From the NCBI GenBank assembly GCA_009667805.1, contig CM019072.1, forward strand, positions 39,301,519-39,365,518: 64,000 bases of DNA. Direction: 5' to 3'. The DNA is from Leptobrachium leishanense. Taxonomy: Eukaryota > Chordata > Amphibia > Anura > Megophryidae. The first letter of the stretch is position 1, and every line of letters begins with the position of its first letter. Positions 43,076 to 53,193 of this stretch are shown here, in pieces. The notes beneath the pieces are model-generated. The model was not told where the DNA came from, did not search any database, and saw only the letters and a program-made list of their open reading frames with translations. A program made the translations under genes and the position numbers.

Positions 43076-44399
43076 TATATCTGTGCACTGCTTAGAGCTT
43101 GCACACATCTTTTATTGAAACGTAAGATACAAAGGGAGGGGTCGTTACCTGAGAAGACCCAAGAAATGGTCATAGGCAAAATATGATATTGTCTGATTGT
43201 TCTTGTTTTAGTAATCTAAATGTCCTGTATGGCAGGACCAGGCAGCTTATGTTTCTGAACATTTTATAATGAAAACTCCCTGATACAATCAAACCGAAAA
43301 CACTTTATTTCTAAGGCAGAGGTATTAACTCTTTTTCTACGTCTCCTTACCCCTTTCTCTGAAAACATTACAGGGAGGGCACTGCTACCGTAGGTAATGG
43401 AGGCCCATATTATCAGCTGTCCATGATCATTTGCTGGCCTAGATTATCCATACCGTAAAAATGGATATATTAGTATAGGTTATTCCAGCATTCAAAGATG
43501 TGCACTGACTCGCCTGCACAAACCAGGAATAAGTTCAGCTCAGTCATCTGGCACAATGGAGATGAATTTCATTGTATCCAATACATAGACGTCATCTACT
43601 CATTCACTGTCAGTCAACCTGACCTGCTAGGATGTGTCTCGACCGGGCGTTGGCTTTCAGGAAAAACTATTAAAAACTGGCACAATCTGAATATAATAAA
43701 GAGTTCTGTTGGTGCATGCCAATTTGATGCTGACTATACAGTGAATTTTATTTTCCAGCGACCTGTTGCGATTTAATTTTTTGTTTTTCTTTTTTGTATG
43801 GGTGCTGCTTCTATTATATTTAAGGGGATATTCTAAGGTAAAAATGGGAGGGGCAAGAGGTTAAACAATAGCTCCTTAGGACCCACAGTCCACCCTCTGT
43901 TTTTATATTAATATATATTAAAATATAAGTTAGAAACCCCCATTTAGCCACCAACAAGGGTAGCTCAGCTACCCATGACCATTAAAAATACATTTAATGG
44001 TCATGGTGACTGGAATGTTCCATTAAAGCCATATTAAAAGTGAAGAGCACTGTACTTGGTATGTCAGACTAGTTCGTACACTTAGGGACTCTAATCCTGT
44101 TGCCTTTATTGTTCCTATTCCATTATGCGCTGTAAAATGCTAGCTCGTCGAATTACAGCTCCTGGTAACATGCTAGACTTCCCTGTGAAGTCTGCAGATA
44201 TTCCAGCACTATGACAAGTGGTGGCAATACCTGCTCATGGGATACACTCTAAAGTTTCTACGAATCCATTGAGTTCACCACAGAGATTGTGTGAGACCTA
44301 GTAGTGTGCAAGGTCCTTTGGAAGGAGATTGAGGATGTATTTTACCTCAGTGTCTTTATGTTTACATTGCAACAAGATGCCTGCATTGCCACAAGGATT
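43076..44399. other. No feature seen
   Basis: No gene found. A small palindrome (CATGACCATTAAA/TTTAATGGTCATG, 43974-44007) is the only structure noted. Confidence 0.45.
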
Positions 44400-44912
44400 T
44401 TGAGGGAGCCTGACCCACAAAGCCCTCACTAACTCCACTCCCTACTACATGTATTCAGTAATCACCAAATACACCCCAGCCTACTCTCTGAGATCAAACA
44501 GCGACCTGCGCCTAGCTTCTCCTCGCATCACCTCTTCTCATGCTAGACTGCAGGTTATCTCACACGCAGTCCCCATCCTCTGGAACGCTCTCCCCCTCAT
44601 ACTGTCCGACCTTCCTCTAATTTGCCTTCCATCGAACGTTCCTTTAAGACTTTCCTATTTAGGGAAGCCTACCACCACCTACTAATAGACTTCACAACCC
44701 AAATGAGTCCATCAATCTCACCTTGCAGTCCTCTCCTCCTGTTTCTCACCCTCCAAACCTTCTAGATTGTAAATTCAGACGGGAATAGGGCCCTCGTATC
44801 CTCCTGTTTGGTTTGTCAAATGTTGTTCGGTCCCAATGTATTGTAACAGTGTACCTGTTGTTCACTGTTGCGGATTATGTTGGCGCTATATAAATAAAGA
44901 ATAATAATAATA
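44400..44912 (+). mobile_element. L2-type LINE, C-terminal end and 3' UTR
   Basis: The frame at 44449-44685 reads YSVITKYTPAYSLRSNSDLR, then LASPRI, then VPILWNALPL, the usual L2 C-terminus. A 3' UTR with TTGTAA.TTC and GGCGCTATATAAATAAAG ends in an (AAT)n tail at 44896-44911. Minus-strand relatives of the tail are at 5785-6145 and 59554-59753. Confidence 0.85.
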
Positions 44913-45148
44913 GATGTGGGAGGATTGTTTTTTTTACCTGGTTTAACATTGCTTTTGCTGTTGTGAGCTTACGTTACACCAGGTTTATTGCAGCACAGTT
45001 ATGGTGTGATGTTTACTCTTTACGGCAAAAATGATGAGCAATAATGAATCGCCCATTATTTGAGAACTAGTGCATCTTTTGCACATCCTATAAGTAGCAC
45101 TGGACATGCAAATAAACAGTATCCACACGTAAAATATGAGCAGTAATG

Positions 45149-45494
45149 AGCAGAAATCTCAATGTATCCTTCCAGGAAAACCAGAGAAATCTCAATGCAT
45201 CCTTCTTGTAAAACCAGAGAAATCTCAATGTATCCTTCTTGTAAAACCAGAGTAATCTCAATGTATCCTTCTTGTAAAACATGAGAAATCTCAATGTATC
45301 CTTCCTGGAAAACCAGAGAAATCTCAATGCATCCTTCTTGTCAAACCAGAGAAATCTCAATGTATCCTTCTTGTAAAACCAGAGAAATCTCAATGTATCC
45401 TTCCTGGAAAACCAGAGAAATCTCAATGTATCCTTCCCGGGAAACCAGAGAAATCTCAATGTATCCTTCTTGTAAAACATGAGAAATCTCAATG
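45149..45494. repeat. 33-bp tandem array derived from the LINE/SINE tail
   Basis: Ten full units and one partial of CAGAGAAATCTCAATGTATCC plus TTCTTGTAAAAC (33 bp). The unit corresponds to the conserved 3' tail of the LINE at 57013-58556 and the SINEs (GAGAAATCTCAATGTATCC, TTCCTGGTAAAAT). Because 33 is a multiple of 3, a minus-strand frame shows an 11-residue repeat (KDTLRFLWFYK). This is a by-product. Confidence 0.9.
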
Positions 45495-45768
45495 GCAGAA
45501 TTATCGTATCGACAGAATTATCGTATCGACAGAAATATCGGATCCGAAAAACCATTAGTTTACGTCAAAATGAATAGACACTTTGAAACGAGGAGAACAG
45601 ACGTTTCGAAAAACACGAAAATTTCCGAAATTACGAAAAAAAGTCGATACGAAAAACGAAACGAAAAACGAAACGAACTGAAACGGAAATCGGCCGAAAC
45701 GAAAATTTACAAAATCCGAACGAACCAAACCGAATCGAACCGAAAAAAAAATCGGTGCACAAGTCTAT
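45495..45768. repeat. CGAAA-rich repeat end, partner of 1-88
   Basis: Dense CGAAA/ACGAAA words, two ATTATCGTATCGACAGAA units, and the terminal block shared with 1-88 (AACCGAATCGAACCGAAAAA, ATCGGTGCACAAG). Probably one terminus of a hAT-like element. The other end may have been replaced by the 33-bp array. Confidence 0.55.
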
Positions 45769-46371
45769 GGAATAGAGCTCTTATTCTCCGATTTTTCCTT
45801 TAAATGTGGCTCTTTTTTATAGTCTTGACTTTTTTCAGCACCCAGGAATTTGCCTTGAACATACATAAGCTGACCTTCCTCTGCGCTTTATATACACATG
45901 TCATGTTTTATTTGTACATGTTGACCTTTAGCACATTTTTTTAGTGTCTATGGGTTACAGCTAAAAGCAGCTTACATTTCATCCCACATATCTTTTTTAT
46001 ATTGACTTTCAAACTGTTAAAGTTTAATAACATATGAAAACAGAAAAACGTGACAAGACCTTATGACCTGAACTTTTACATAGTTACTGTAATTCCAGAG
46101 TTCCTTTTTTTGTAATGATTAAGCACTGTGATGCAAGATAATGTAGCTTGAAATGGCAATTTTTACTCACTGTATACATGTTAATGGCTGACAGCTGTAT
46201 ACTGAATTTTACATTGTATAAAACCTACTGGACAATGGCCCTGGACATCAAGAACGCCCCCTTACTAGTTTACTTTAGGTTGATACCAGAGATAAATCCC
46301 TGTGAAGTCGATTATTTCATGAGTTTGTTTTGACTGAAATATGTAGGAAACATAGTCACTATGTTACATGT
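45769..46371. other. No feature seen
   Basis: No recognisable element. Confidence 0.5.
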
Positions 46372-47144
46372 TTACAGGTGCATTCTGTATCGAGGTATAT
46401 TAAGAGATCTCTTAAATGACTTTAGACTGGGGGAAGATTTCATGGTGTCTGGGAGGTTATTCCACATTTGCGGTGCTCTGTAGGAAAATGAGGATCGAGA
46501 CACTTTCTTTTTGTATTGCGGTACTGCAAGTAAGGTGCTGGTCCTGGATCGGAGGTTATAGGATGAGGAAACTGCTGGGGGAAGCAGCATATTCAGGTAG
46601 GGTGGTAGCTTCTTAGGAAAGCTCTTAAACACCAGGGGCTATATTAGCTGGCGCTAACTTAACTAGAGCTGTTGTAAACTTACCAGAGCCATTATAGTCT
46701 ATGGGGTTGTTAAGTTTACAACACCTCTGGTCAAGTTAGCACCAACTTTGTAATATTGACCCAGGTTGGAAAGGTGAAGGGTGCGTCTGGATTCTAGCAA
46801 TGGTCAGTTTATGTCACTTAACAAGTTACATTGGTGGGTCATATAGTTACATTGTAGCACAAAGCAGCAGAATGAGTTATACAATGTAGTAAGTTTCTGA
46901 AGGTGTGTTTGCGGGGCAGCTGCATACACTACATCTCCGTATTCAATAGCCGGCATAAGCATTTGCTGTACAATCTGCTTTCTTAACGCAGGGCTCAGGC
47001 AGGTTTTGTTTTTGTACAGGGCACCTAGTTTGGGGTAAAGTTTAGATGAGAGTTTTTCGATGTGGGGCTAAAAGATACATTTGAGTCTAGCCACATACCT
47101 AGATATTTGAGAGAACTGACTGTGGTGTTTAAACCCATATAAAT
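46372..47144 (-). mobile_element. L2/Rex1/CR1-group LINE 3' end, interrupted by a MITE
   Basis: On the minus strand the C-terminal ORF2 sequence (YAAAPQTHLQKLTTLYNSF region, then LPPYLNMLLPPA, SSYNLRSRTSTL, APQMWNNLPDT) matches the copies at 57013-58556 and 62093-62945. Several stops and frameshifts. The 125-bp MITE at 46637-46761 splits it. Confidence 0.85.
46637..46761. mobile_element. 125-bp MITE inside the LINE
   Basis: Ends GGCTATATTA and TAATATTGACC with internal GCTAACTT/AAGTTAGC pairing. CAGG on both sides (46633-46636, 46762-46765). The uninterrupted LINE sequence in the copy at 62565-62575 proves the insertion. Confidence 0.85.
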
Positions 47145-47573
47145 GTCTTAAAATGTGTCTAAATAATAAAAAGGTCCTTTAAAAAATAATAAACAGGTAT
47201 GTTACAGAATAAAAAATACACCTTTTATAAATAATTGGGAATAATTTTTTTTGACTAAAAATACAAAAAAGGTGTTCTAAAAATAGATAGAAAGACTTTT
47301 TGCTGAATATGAAAAGAATAACTGAAACACCGAAAATCAGGGCATTTCACCAACACTATGCAGTTCGGTGTTCTGTGACTAGATTAACCATTACTCTGTG
47401 GCACAATTTCGCTGCTGACAAAGATCACCGAATTGCACCATATTATGCTGTCAATTCACTAGTATTTTTTAGTGAATAGACAAACTACCCCGAAATGCAC
47501 CGTACTGTGAAATTCACCGTTCGGTGCAATTCCGTAGTAAGTTCGCCGCTTTGTGAATAACCCTTATTGTGTG
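47145..47573. mobile_element. MITE, GGGTTATTCA family, truncated
   Basis: Right terminus TGTGAATAACCC. Interior matches 13780-14266 (GTTCGGTGTTCTGTGA, TAGATTAACCATT). The left end is lost at the LINE junction. Confidence 0.75.
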
Positions 47574-49493
47574 ACTGCCATTCAGATCTCTCTTCAACGA
47601 TGGGGCTCAATTGAAATGTGCACCTGTAATTATTTCAGGGAGAGATGAAGGGTGTGATCTCATATCTACATAATTAATAATTAGTGCATTCACAAAATGT
47701 ATACACAAACAGTCAGGCATGATGATGACGACTTTGGCAATGTGCTCTGGTAAAACAAGTGTCTGAAGGGCATTCTGAGGATATTTGATTCTTTCACCAA
47801 TCGGCAACTGCAAAGAACTGCTGTTTAGAAACATTTTGTTATGACGCAAATCTAAATTGCCCTTAAGTGCCATTCTGGAGTATATGGGTACATAATATTC
47901 ACTTATGGACATTTACAGTTTCTGGCTGAAGAAGCGTCTCGGTAAAACCTGAAGTGTCTCGGTAAAACCTTGTGTCCATTCCTTTTATTGATTTATTTTA
48001 ATAAATTACCTATATATTTTAACCCCATACTGGCTAGTCTCTCCTATCTGTTCTAACATCAACCCTGGAATCCATCAGCACATTATCAATATCGGCTGCT
48101 GAGACAAAGAGGTTTTGGGCATTCACCTAAGAAGTGCCTGACGCTATATAGATCGAGCCTACTTATATAGGGCTCCTGCATCGGTGAATGTATTTTTAAA
48201 TACATATTTTCCCGTTGTTTCATACCGTATTATACTATGGGAGCGCCGCCTCCCAATTTTTTGTGTTTTATCTAGTGGACATTGCAGATTAAAGAAGGGA
48301 AGCGCCACTCTTTATATGGCCAGAGGCACACATACCTAGAGCCGGGATTTGTCTAAGGCTCATGCAAATATGAGTGGGCTGGAACCCTTGTTATTTTTAA
48401 TTGGGACCATCTGTTGTAACCATCTACACTATTATTCCTGTGTTTCCTTTTATTTTTGAGAAACATTGAGTACTACAGGGATTCGCTATAATTCATCACG
48501 GAGGATCAAGTTAACTCTTTGAGTATCATTTGACTTATTTTGGACTTTTTTACACAATCGGACTTATAGCCTCATTTCATGAATGCTTGTTGAAATGATA
48601 ATAAGCACTGTTGCACTTTATTGACTATTGACACAATATTTGTACCACTACTTCCACTTTTATTCAATCTTTATTTATTGATGCGCTACTTTCACTTCTA
48701 TTTAATCTTTATTCATTGATGCGCTATATGGTACGTTTTGTTGTTTACATAATAGTAGTATTACTCAACATAAGATTTGTGATAGACGGCACCACCTTTA
48801 AAACTTGTTTCACGCCAGGGCTTAGTTTGTGGGGGATCCTGAGGAACATGACATGGAACCTCTCAGCTTTTGGCTTTCTGTGGTCCAGGTCCTATTTGGG
48901 TGGATCCGGTACCTCATGTGGTATAAAACCAAAAATAATAGTTTTAAATTAGTGCCATAACATTTATATAATGCAACTTATTAGTTCGTGGACATTTAAG
49001 TAGATAGCACGTTGCTTTCAGGACCTTGTTCTGTACGCATTATGGGACCTGAGGCTGCTTCATCAGTCCTCTGCTCCCATATACACTTTGCAATCCACCA
49101 CCTTATGACTTACAAATTAAGAACTGTCTCATGAATTTCTTTACATTTATCAAGAGATTTGCCTTGTTGTGGTGAGTGAGCTTATACTTATAATGGGCGT
49201 TACAAAAGAGCCTCATCCACAAATACCACAGAAGACTTCAAGCTGTCATTGATGTTAAAGGGGGTAATACACAGTATTAAGAACTGGGGTATGTAAACTT
49301 TTGATCAGGGTCATTTGGGTAGTTTATGTTGTCATTATGATTTAAAACAAGTAAACATACTTGATTGATGATAAATGGCTTCAGTCAAACACTAACCATG
49401 AGTGGAAGAAATTTTTGTGTGTTATCATTAATATTCTCTGAATAATGGCCAAGAAATCATAAATTCTGCCAGGGTATGTAAACTTATTAGCAC

Positions 49494-49497
<4 letters not shown>
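47574..49497. other. No gene seen; repeat-like stretch at 47930-48640
   Basis: 47935-47970 contains a short tandem duplication (GAAG.GTCTCGGTAAAACCT). The text to about 48640, with TTTTATTGATTTATTTTAAT and GAGCGCCGCCTCCC, looks like a retroelement 3' region, but I could not place it. The rest is featureless. Confidence 0.35.

Positions 49498-49541
<44 letters not shown>
49498..49541. repeat. (TA)n microsatellite
   Basis: About 22 TA units. Confidence 0.95.
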
Positions 49542-49543
<2 letters not shown>

Positions 49544-49559
49544 ATCTGTTATCCCAGCA

Positions 49560-49781
49560 CTCACCTATCCTCACAATTCGTCTACAATGATGAAAGCCAC
49601 AGTGCTTATCCCAAGGGAAAAGTATGCATTCAGCATCAGAGAAGGCTGCACACGTGTATTAAAACAAAATAAAGGTTTATTTCAAATCACTAAAAAATTG
49701 ACCGTTTTGACCCTCACAGGAGCCATTCTCAAGGTTGAGAATGGCACCTGTGAGGGCCGAAACATCAGTCAATTTTTAATG
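49560..49781. repeat. Inverted-repeat arm, partner of 51002-51055, with hammerhead-like remnant
   Basis: 49630-49690 (CATCAGAGAAGGCTGCACACG, GGTTTATTTCAAATC) is the reverse complement of 51001-51050. Within it GACCCTCACAGGAGCCATTC and GAATGGCACCTGTGAGGGCC form a further inverted pair followed by CGAAACATC, reminiscent of the GAAAC strand in the PLE ends. It reads as two PLE-like 3' ends facing each other. Confidence 0.55.
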
Positions 49782-49928
49782 ATTTGAAATAGGGATGCAC
49801 CGATACCACTTTTTTAAGACCGAGTACGAGTACCGATACTTTTGTTCAAGTACTCACCGATACCGAGTACCGATACTTTTATCTTATGTCATGTGACCGC
49901 TTTCCAATAAGAACAGACCTCATATAAA

Positions 49929-50385
49929 GCCCCCAGGTCTCATGGATTTGCCCTCCAGCTCATGGATAGCCCCCCAGCTCATGGATATGCCCCAGCTCAT
50001 GGATAATGCCCCCCAGCTCATGGATACTGCCCCCCAGCTCATGGATTCGCCCCCCAGCTCATGGATATTGCCCCAGCTCATGGATAATGCCCCCAGCTCA
50101 TGGATATTGCCCCAGCTCATGGATAATACCCCCAGCTCATGGATATTGCCCCAGCTCATGGATATTGCCCCAGCTCATGGATAATGCCCCCAGCTCATGG
50201 ATAATGCCCCCAGCTCATGGATAATGCCCCAGCTCATGGATATGCCCCCCAGCTCATGGATATGCCCCCCAGCTCATGGAAATGCCCCAGCTCATGGAAA
50301 TGCCCCAGCTCATGGAAATGCCCCAGCACATGGAAATGCCCCAGCTCATGGATATGCCCCAGCTCATGGATTTGCCCCCAGCTCA
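49929..50385. repeat. 19-22-bp minisatellite
   Basis: More than twenty units of the type CCCCAGCTCATGGATATGC with length and base variants. The period generates repetitive ORFs on both strands (AHG/SSWI and MSWG repeats) that are not genes. Confidence 0.92.
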
Positions 50386-50399
50386 CCTGGAGCTCTCCG

Positions 50400-50855
50400 C
50401 TCATACTTACCTTCCTTTAGCGACGCCGGGAAAGTCTTCGCGCGCACGCTCCTTGGAAGGTCCCCAGCCGCGACCACGTGGGACCATGTGATCGCGGCTG
50501 GGGTCCTTCCAACGAGCACACGCGCGGAAACTTTCCCGGCGTCGCTAAAGGAAGATAAGTATGAGCGGAGAGCAGCTGCAGGGCCTGTCTGAATGCTCTA
50601 TCGGCATTCGGACAGGCCCTGCAGCTGCTCACTTTGTTTATACTTACCTTCCTTTAGCAACGTCGGGAAAGTTTCCGCGCGTGCGCTCGTTGGAAGGACC
50701 CCAGCCGCAATCACATGGTCCCACGTGGTCGCGGCTGGGGACCTTCCAAGGAGCACGCGAAGACTTTCCCGGCGTCGCTAAAGGAAGGTAAGTATAAACA
50801 AAGTGAGCAGCTGCAGGGCCTGTCCGAATGCCGATAGAGCATTCGGACAGGTGCC
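50400..50855. repeat. Large compound GC-rich palindrome
   Basis: A unit running CTTACCTTCCTTTAGCGACG...CCCCAGCCGCGACCACGTGG and its complement occur twice (50405-50555 and 50640-50795), each itself a palindrome. They are joined by inverted CTGCAGGGCCTGTC.GAATG blocks (50575-50625, 50810-50850). GC content is far above the surroundings. Confidence 0.85.
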
Positions 50856-51065
50856 CTAGCCCCTAGGATGCTGGCAAGCCGGCTCAATGCCGGCTTCCGG
50901 TATCGGAAAAAAATATCGGGGGTACCAAGTACTCCTGCAGTACTCGGTATCGGCACCGATATTGATACTAGTATCGGTATCGGTGCAACCCTATTTTGAA
51001 ATAAACCTTTACTTTTTTAATACACATGTGCAGCCTTCTCTGATGCTAATATATATATATATATA

Positions 51066-51144
51066 ATCTACAAGGGTTGTGGTGGAGGACAAAATGTGAG
51101 GCTTTTTATCTCACTTTTTGTCCTCCACTACAACCCTTGTAGAT
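51066..51144. repeat. Long hairpin upstream of the hammerhead
   Basis: Two 35-nt arms (ATCTACAAGGGTTGT..GTGGAGGACAAAA..GTGAG and complement) pair with two mismatches around a short GCTTTTTAT loop. Confidence 0.9.
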
Positions 51145-51176
51145 ACTGATTTGCCCTATGGGTCCCAAGCATCCAC

Positions 51177-51266
51177 TGCAACTGGTCATCGTGCCTAGCT
51201 CCTAGCTGATGAGGGTCCAACAAACCCGAAACAGCGCTGTCCTAGGAGTGGCATTGACCAGTTGCA
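51177..51266 (+). ncRNA. Type I hammerhead ribozyme
   Basis: All core elements are present. Stem I: TGCAACTGGTCA (51177-51188) pairs with TGACCAGTTGCA (51255-51266), TGCC with GGCA, and CTCCTAG (51199-51205) with CTAGGAG (51242-51248), with small internal loops TCG/T and TAG/T. Core strand CTGATGA is 51206-51212. Stem II is GGGT/ACCC with loop CCAACAA. GAAA is 51228-51231. Stem III is ACAG/CTGT (51231-51240) with a tight loop. Predicted cleavage follows C51241, in the context GTC. Small internal loops in stem I facing the stem II loop fit the tertiary contact of fast natural hammerheads. It lies in a PLE-like repeat, so self-processing of element RNA is the likely role. Confidence 0.88.
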
Positions 51267-51648
51267 TAAACCTTAACTCTGCTAGAAAGCCACAGTGTGG
51301 CATAGCATTGATTTTAGGGTTCTGTGTAATAACAGACCCAGGATGCATAAAAGTAAGACAGATGTCATTTGCATATCCTACCCAGAATTCCTTGCTGCAT
51401 ATGGGGAATGTGGCACAGGAGCTCTGGGATGCAATTCATTGAATTGCTGTGATGTGCAAGTGGCTTCTGCAATTATATATATACAGGTATATATAATGTT
51501 TTGAATGTATTTTGTTTTGTTATTCCTGATTAAAGTCCACGGTTAGCGGACTGAAACGTTGAATCTTCATTTATTAAAGAATTTTCTAAGGAGACCCAGA
51601 GTGCCACCAGCGTATTTGTACGCACAGAAGGTTATACAGTATATACTG
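51267..51648 (+). mobile_element. PLE-like repeat 3' segment
   Basis: Non-coding sequence from the hammerhead to (TA)n. It has the reduced hammerhead-like motif at 51522-51564 and then AGACCCAGAGTGCCACC, parallel to CCTGGAGTGCCG after the motif at 19150-19189. It is probably the terminal part of a PLE related to 15523-19254. Confidence 0.55.
51522..51564 (+). ncRNA. Reduced hammerhead-like motif
   Basis: ATTC, CTGATTA, stem AGTCC/GGACT with loop ACGGTTAGC, GAAACGTT, GAAT. Stem I ATTC/GAAT and stem II pair. The core reads CTGATTA in place of CTGANGA, so G8 is lost and it is probably inactive. Confidence 0.45.
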
Positions 51649-52200
51649 ATATATATATATATATATATATATGTAGTTTGTGTAGTGTAATACGTCGTTT
51701 GAAACTTATTTTTGTCCTTGGTAGTGTTTGTTACCTGCCTAGTGTTTATTACATTAAATTGTTGTTATTGCTCAAGGTATAGTATTTGTGACGCATATTA
51801 ATCATTTTCATGTGACTACATTTATTACTTCTCACACTATCAAAGTAATTAATGTTTGACAAGAAAGAATAAAAGTTGTCCAACGGTCGTCAGCGAAGCA
51901 CGCCAGACCATGTTTAGATTATCTTACTAGAACTTTCCACCAAGAGGTCATGTTTTATGTCGTAGCACACCTTCACAACCTACTTAATAAATAAATAAAG
52001 CATTCTGAACCAGTTAAGTCATATTTCCAAGCACGTTCCATAAAAGAGAAAATGACTCTGTAGCACTCAAATGTCTTTTAAATTCACCAGACCTCAAAAG
52101 AATACTCTGTATCACACCTGGGATTATTCCTAGAATTAACTATTGCATTGTCTGATTTTCTCCTCAGTAGGTGCCACCTTTTCGTGGGAAAAAAAACAGT
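51649..52200. other. (TA)n and DNA with no feature seen
   Basis: TA microsatellite at 51649-51672. Nothing recognised afterwards. Confidence 0.5.
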
Positions 52201-52204
52201 GGCC

Positions 52205-52412
52205 ATGTCTACAAATGTACCGGCTGAGTGGAGTAGAGGTAACATCGCTGCTCTATGACTGTGGAGACACAGGTTCAAATCCCAGCAAGAGCACCTCTCC
52301 AATAAGTGTCCTTGGACAAGACACCTAACGGTACATACTCGCCACCCAGGACATACTTGAAAATGAGAGAAATCTCAATGTATCCTTCCTGGTAAAATAC
52401 TTTCTGAAAAAA
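52205..52412 (+). mobile_element. tRNA-derived SINE (V-SINE-like), near complete
   Basis: Box A-like GGCTGAGTGGAGTAGAGG (52220-52237), box B GGTTCAAATCCC (52272-52283), central GTGTCCTTGGACAAGACACC, and the shared LINE tail to about 52400. Same family as 23062-23262, opposite strand. Confidence 0.87.
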
Positions 52413-53190
52413 ATCAGCATAATTAATTGTGACATCACATAACCAGATCAGATGTATAATTGGCGAGGTCTGAATTGGTGTCTATTTTGTGGAGTCACGT
52501 CCATTTTGCAAGCAAGGACACCTTTTTTTTTAAGAAAGGTGACAAGCCTATGACCTGAGGAACTTTAGTTTTGTTTTTAATTTTTTTACTTTTTGCGAGT
52601 GTTTGTTAACATATTGGAGACTCATTGGTTTTTTTTCTGTGTATATTTACGATTTGTTTCTAACACAGCGTGTAGGCAGTGCTGGCTTGTCCATAGGGAC
52701 AGGAGGGGCAGCCCCCTCCCATATTATTTGGAATAAAAAAAAAATTAAACATAATTTTTTCCTGTTGTTTTTTTGTGTCATTTAACATGTGCCTGATTGA
52801 TAACATTTGTTATGCCCCTTTAAGCAGTGTCATTGTCTCCCCAACTGATGCTAGGCAGAGTAAAAAAAAAGAAAGAAAGATTACGTGACTATTATCCTGT
52901 GACCGGCATCCAGATATCTGATAAGGGCTCCATGGAGAGCAAAGAAACAATATCTGCATGTACGTCTTCTCGCAGCTGCTTGCGCAGGATCAGGTTCCTA
53001 TACATATAATAACTGTGAGTGTATCACAGCTCCACTGGGTAGTCTGTTTTTTGCAAATTTTGCAGGTTTCATGATTTTTCCAAGGGATAGTCTCAGTTCT
53101 GGCATTTCAGGTGATTCCCTGAGGTAATCCTTAAAAGTTGGTCTGTTAGTGCTACCTGAGGACAGCTTTGGGAAACACTGTTCAAGAACA
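52413..53190. other. No gene seen; MITE fragment near 53100-53180
   Basis: 53150-53180 (GAGGACAGCTTTGGGAAACACTG) matches the right end of the CAGTGTTTC hAT-MITE family, so a partial copy lies just left of 53194. Confidence 0.45.
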
Positions 53191-53193
53191 AAA

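Larger units (their letters stand above)
49790..50993. mobile_element. Non-autonomous hAT element with minisatellite and palindrome
   Basis: Ends TAGGGATGCACCGATACC and GGTATCGGTGCAACCCTA are flanked by ATTTGAAA/TTTTGAAA (49782-49789, 50994-51001; 7 of 8). Subterminal GTACTCGGTATCGG-type words repeat at both ends. 1204 bp, no transposase. It is inserted in the PLE-like repeat. Confidence 0.88.

Noticed and set aside
42644..43179. Overlapping 154- and 122-codon minus-strand ORFs
   Set aside because: They lie within a MITE and extend past its terminus, with no domain.
43498..43776. 92-codon plus-strand ORF
   Set aside because: No homology I recognise and no supporting exon structure.
45149..45494. 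CRISPR array
   Set aside because: Units are contiguous with no unique spacers, and the genome is eukaryotic.
45088..45555. 155-codon minus-strand ORF with 11-residue repeats
   Set aside because: It is the translation of a 33-bp tandem array derived from a retroposon tail.
49920..50592. Long repetitive ORFs on both strands (MSWG, AHGNAP and SSWI repeats)
   Set aside because: They follow the 19-22-bp minisatellite period inside a hAT element and have no domain or splice context.
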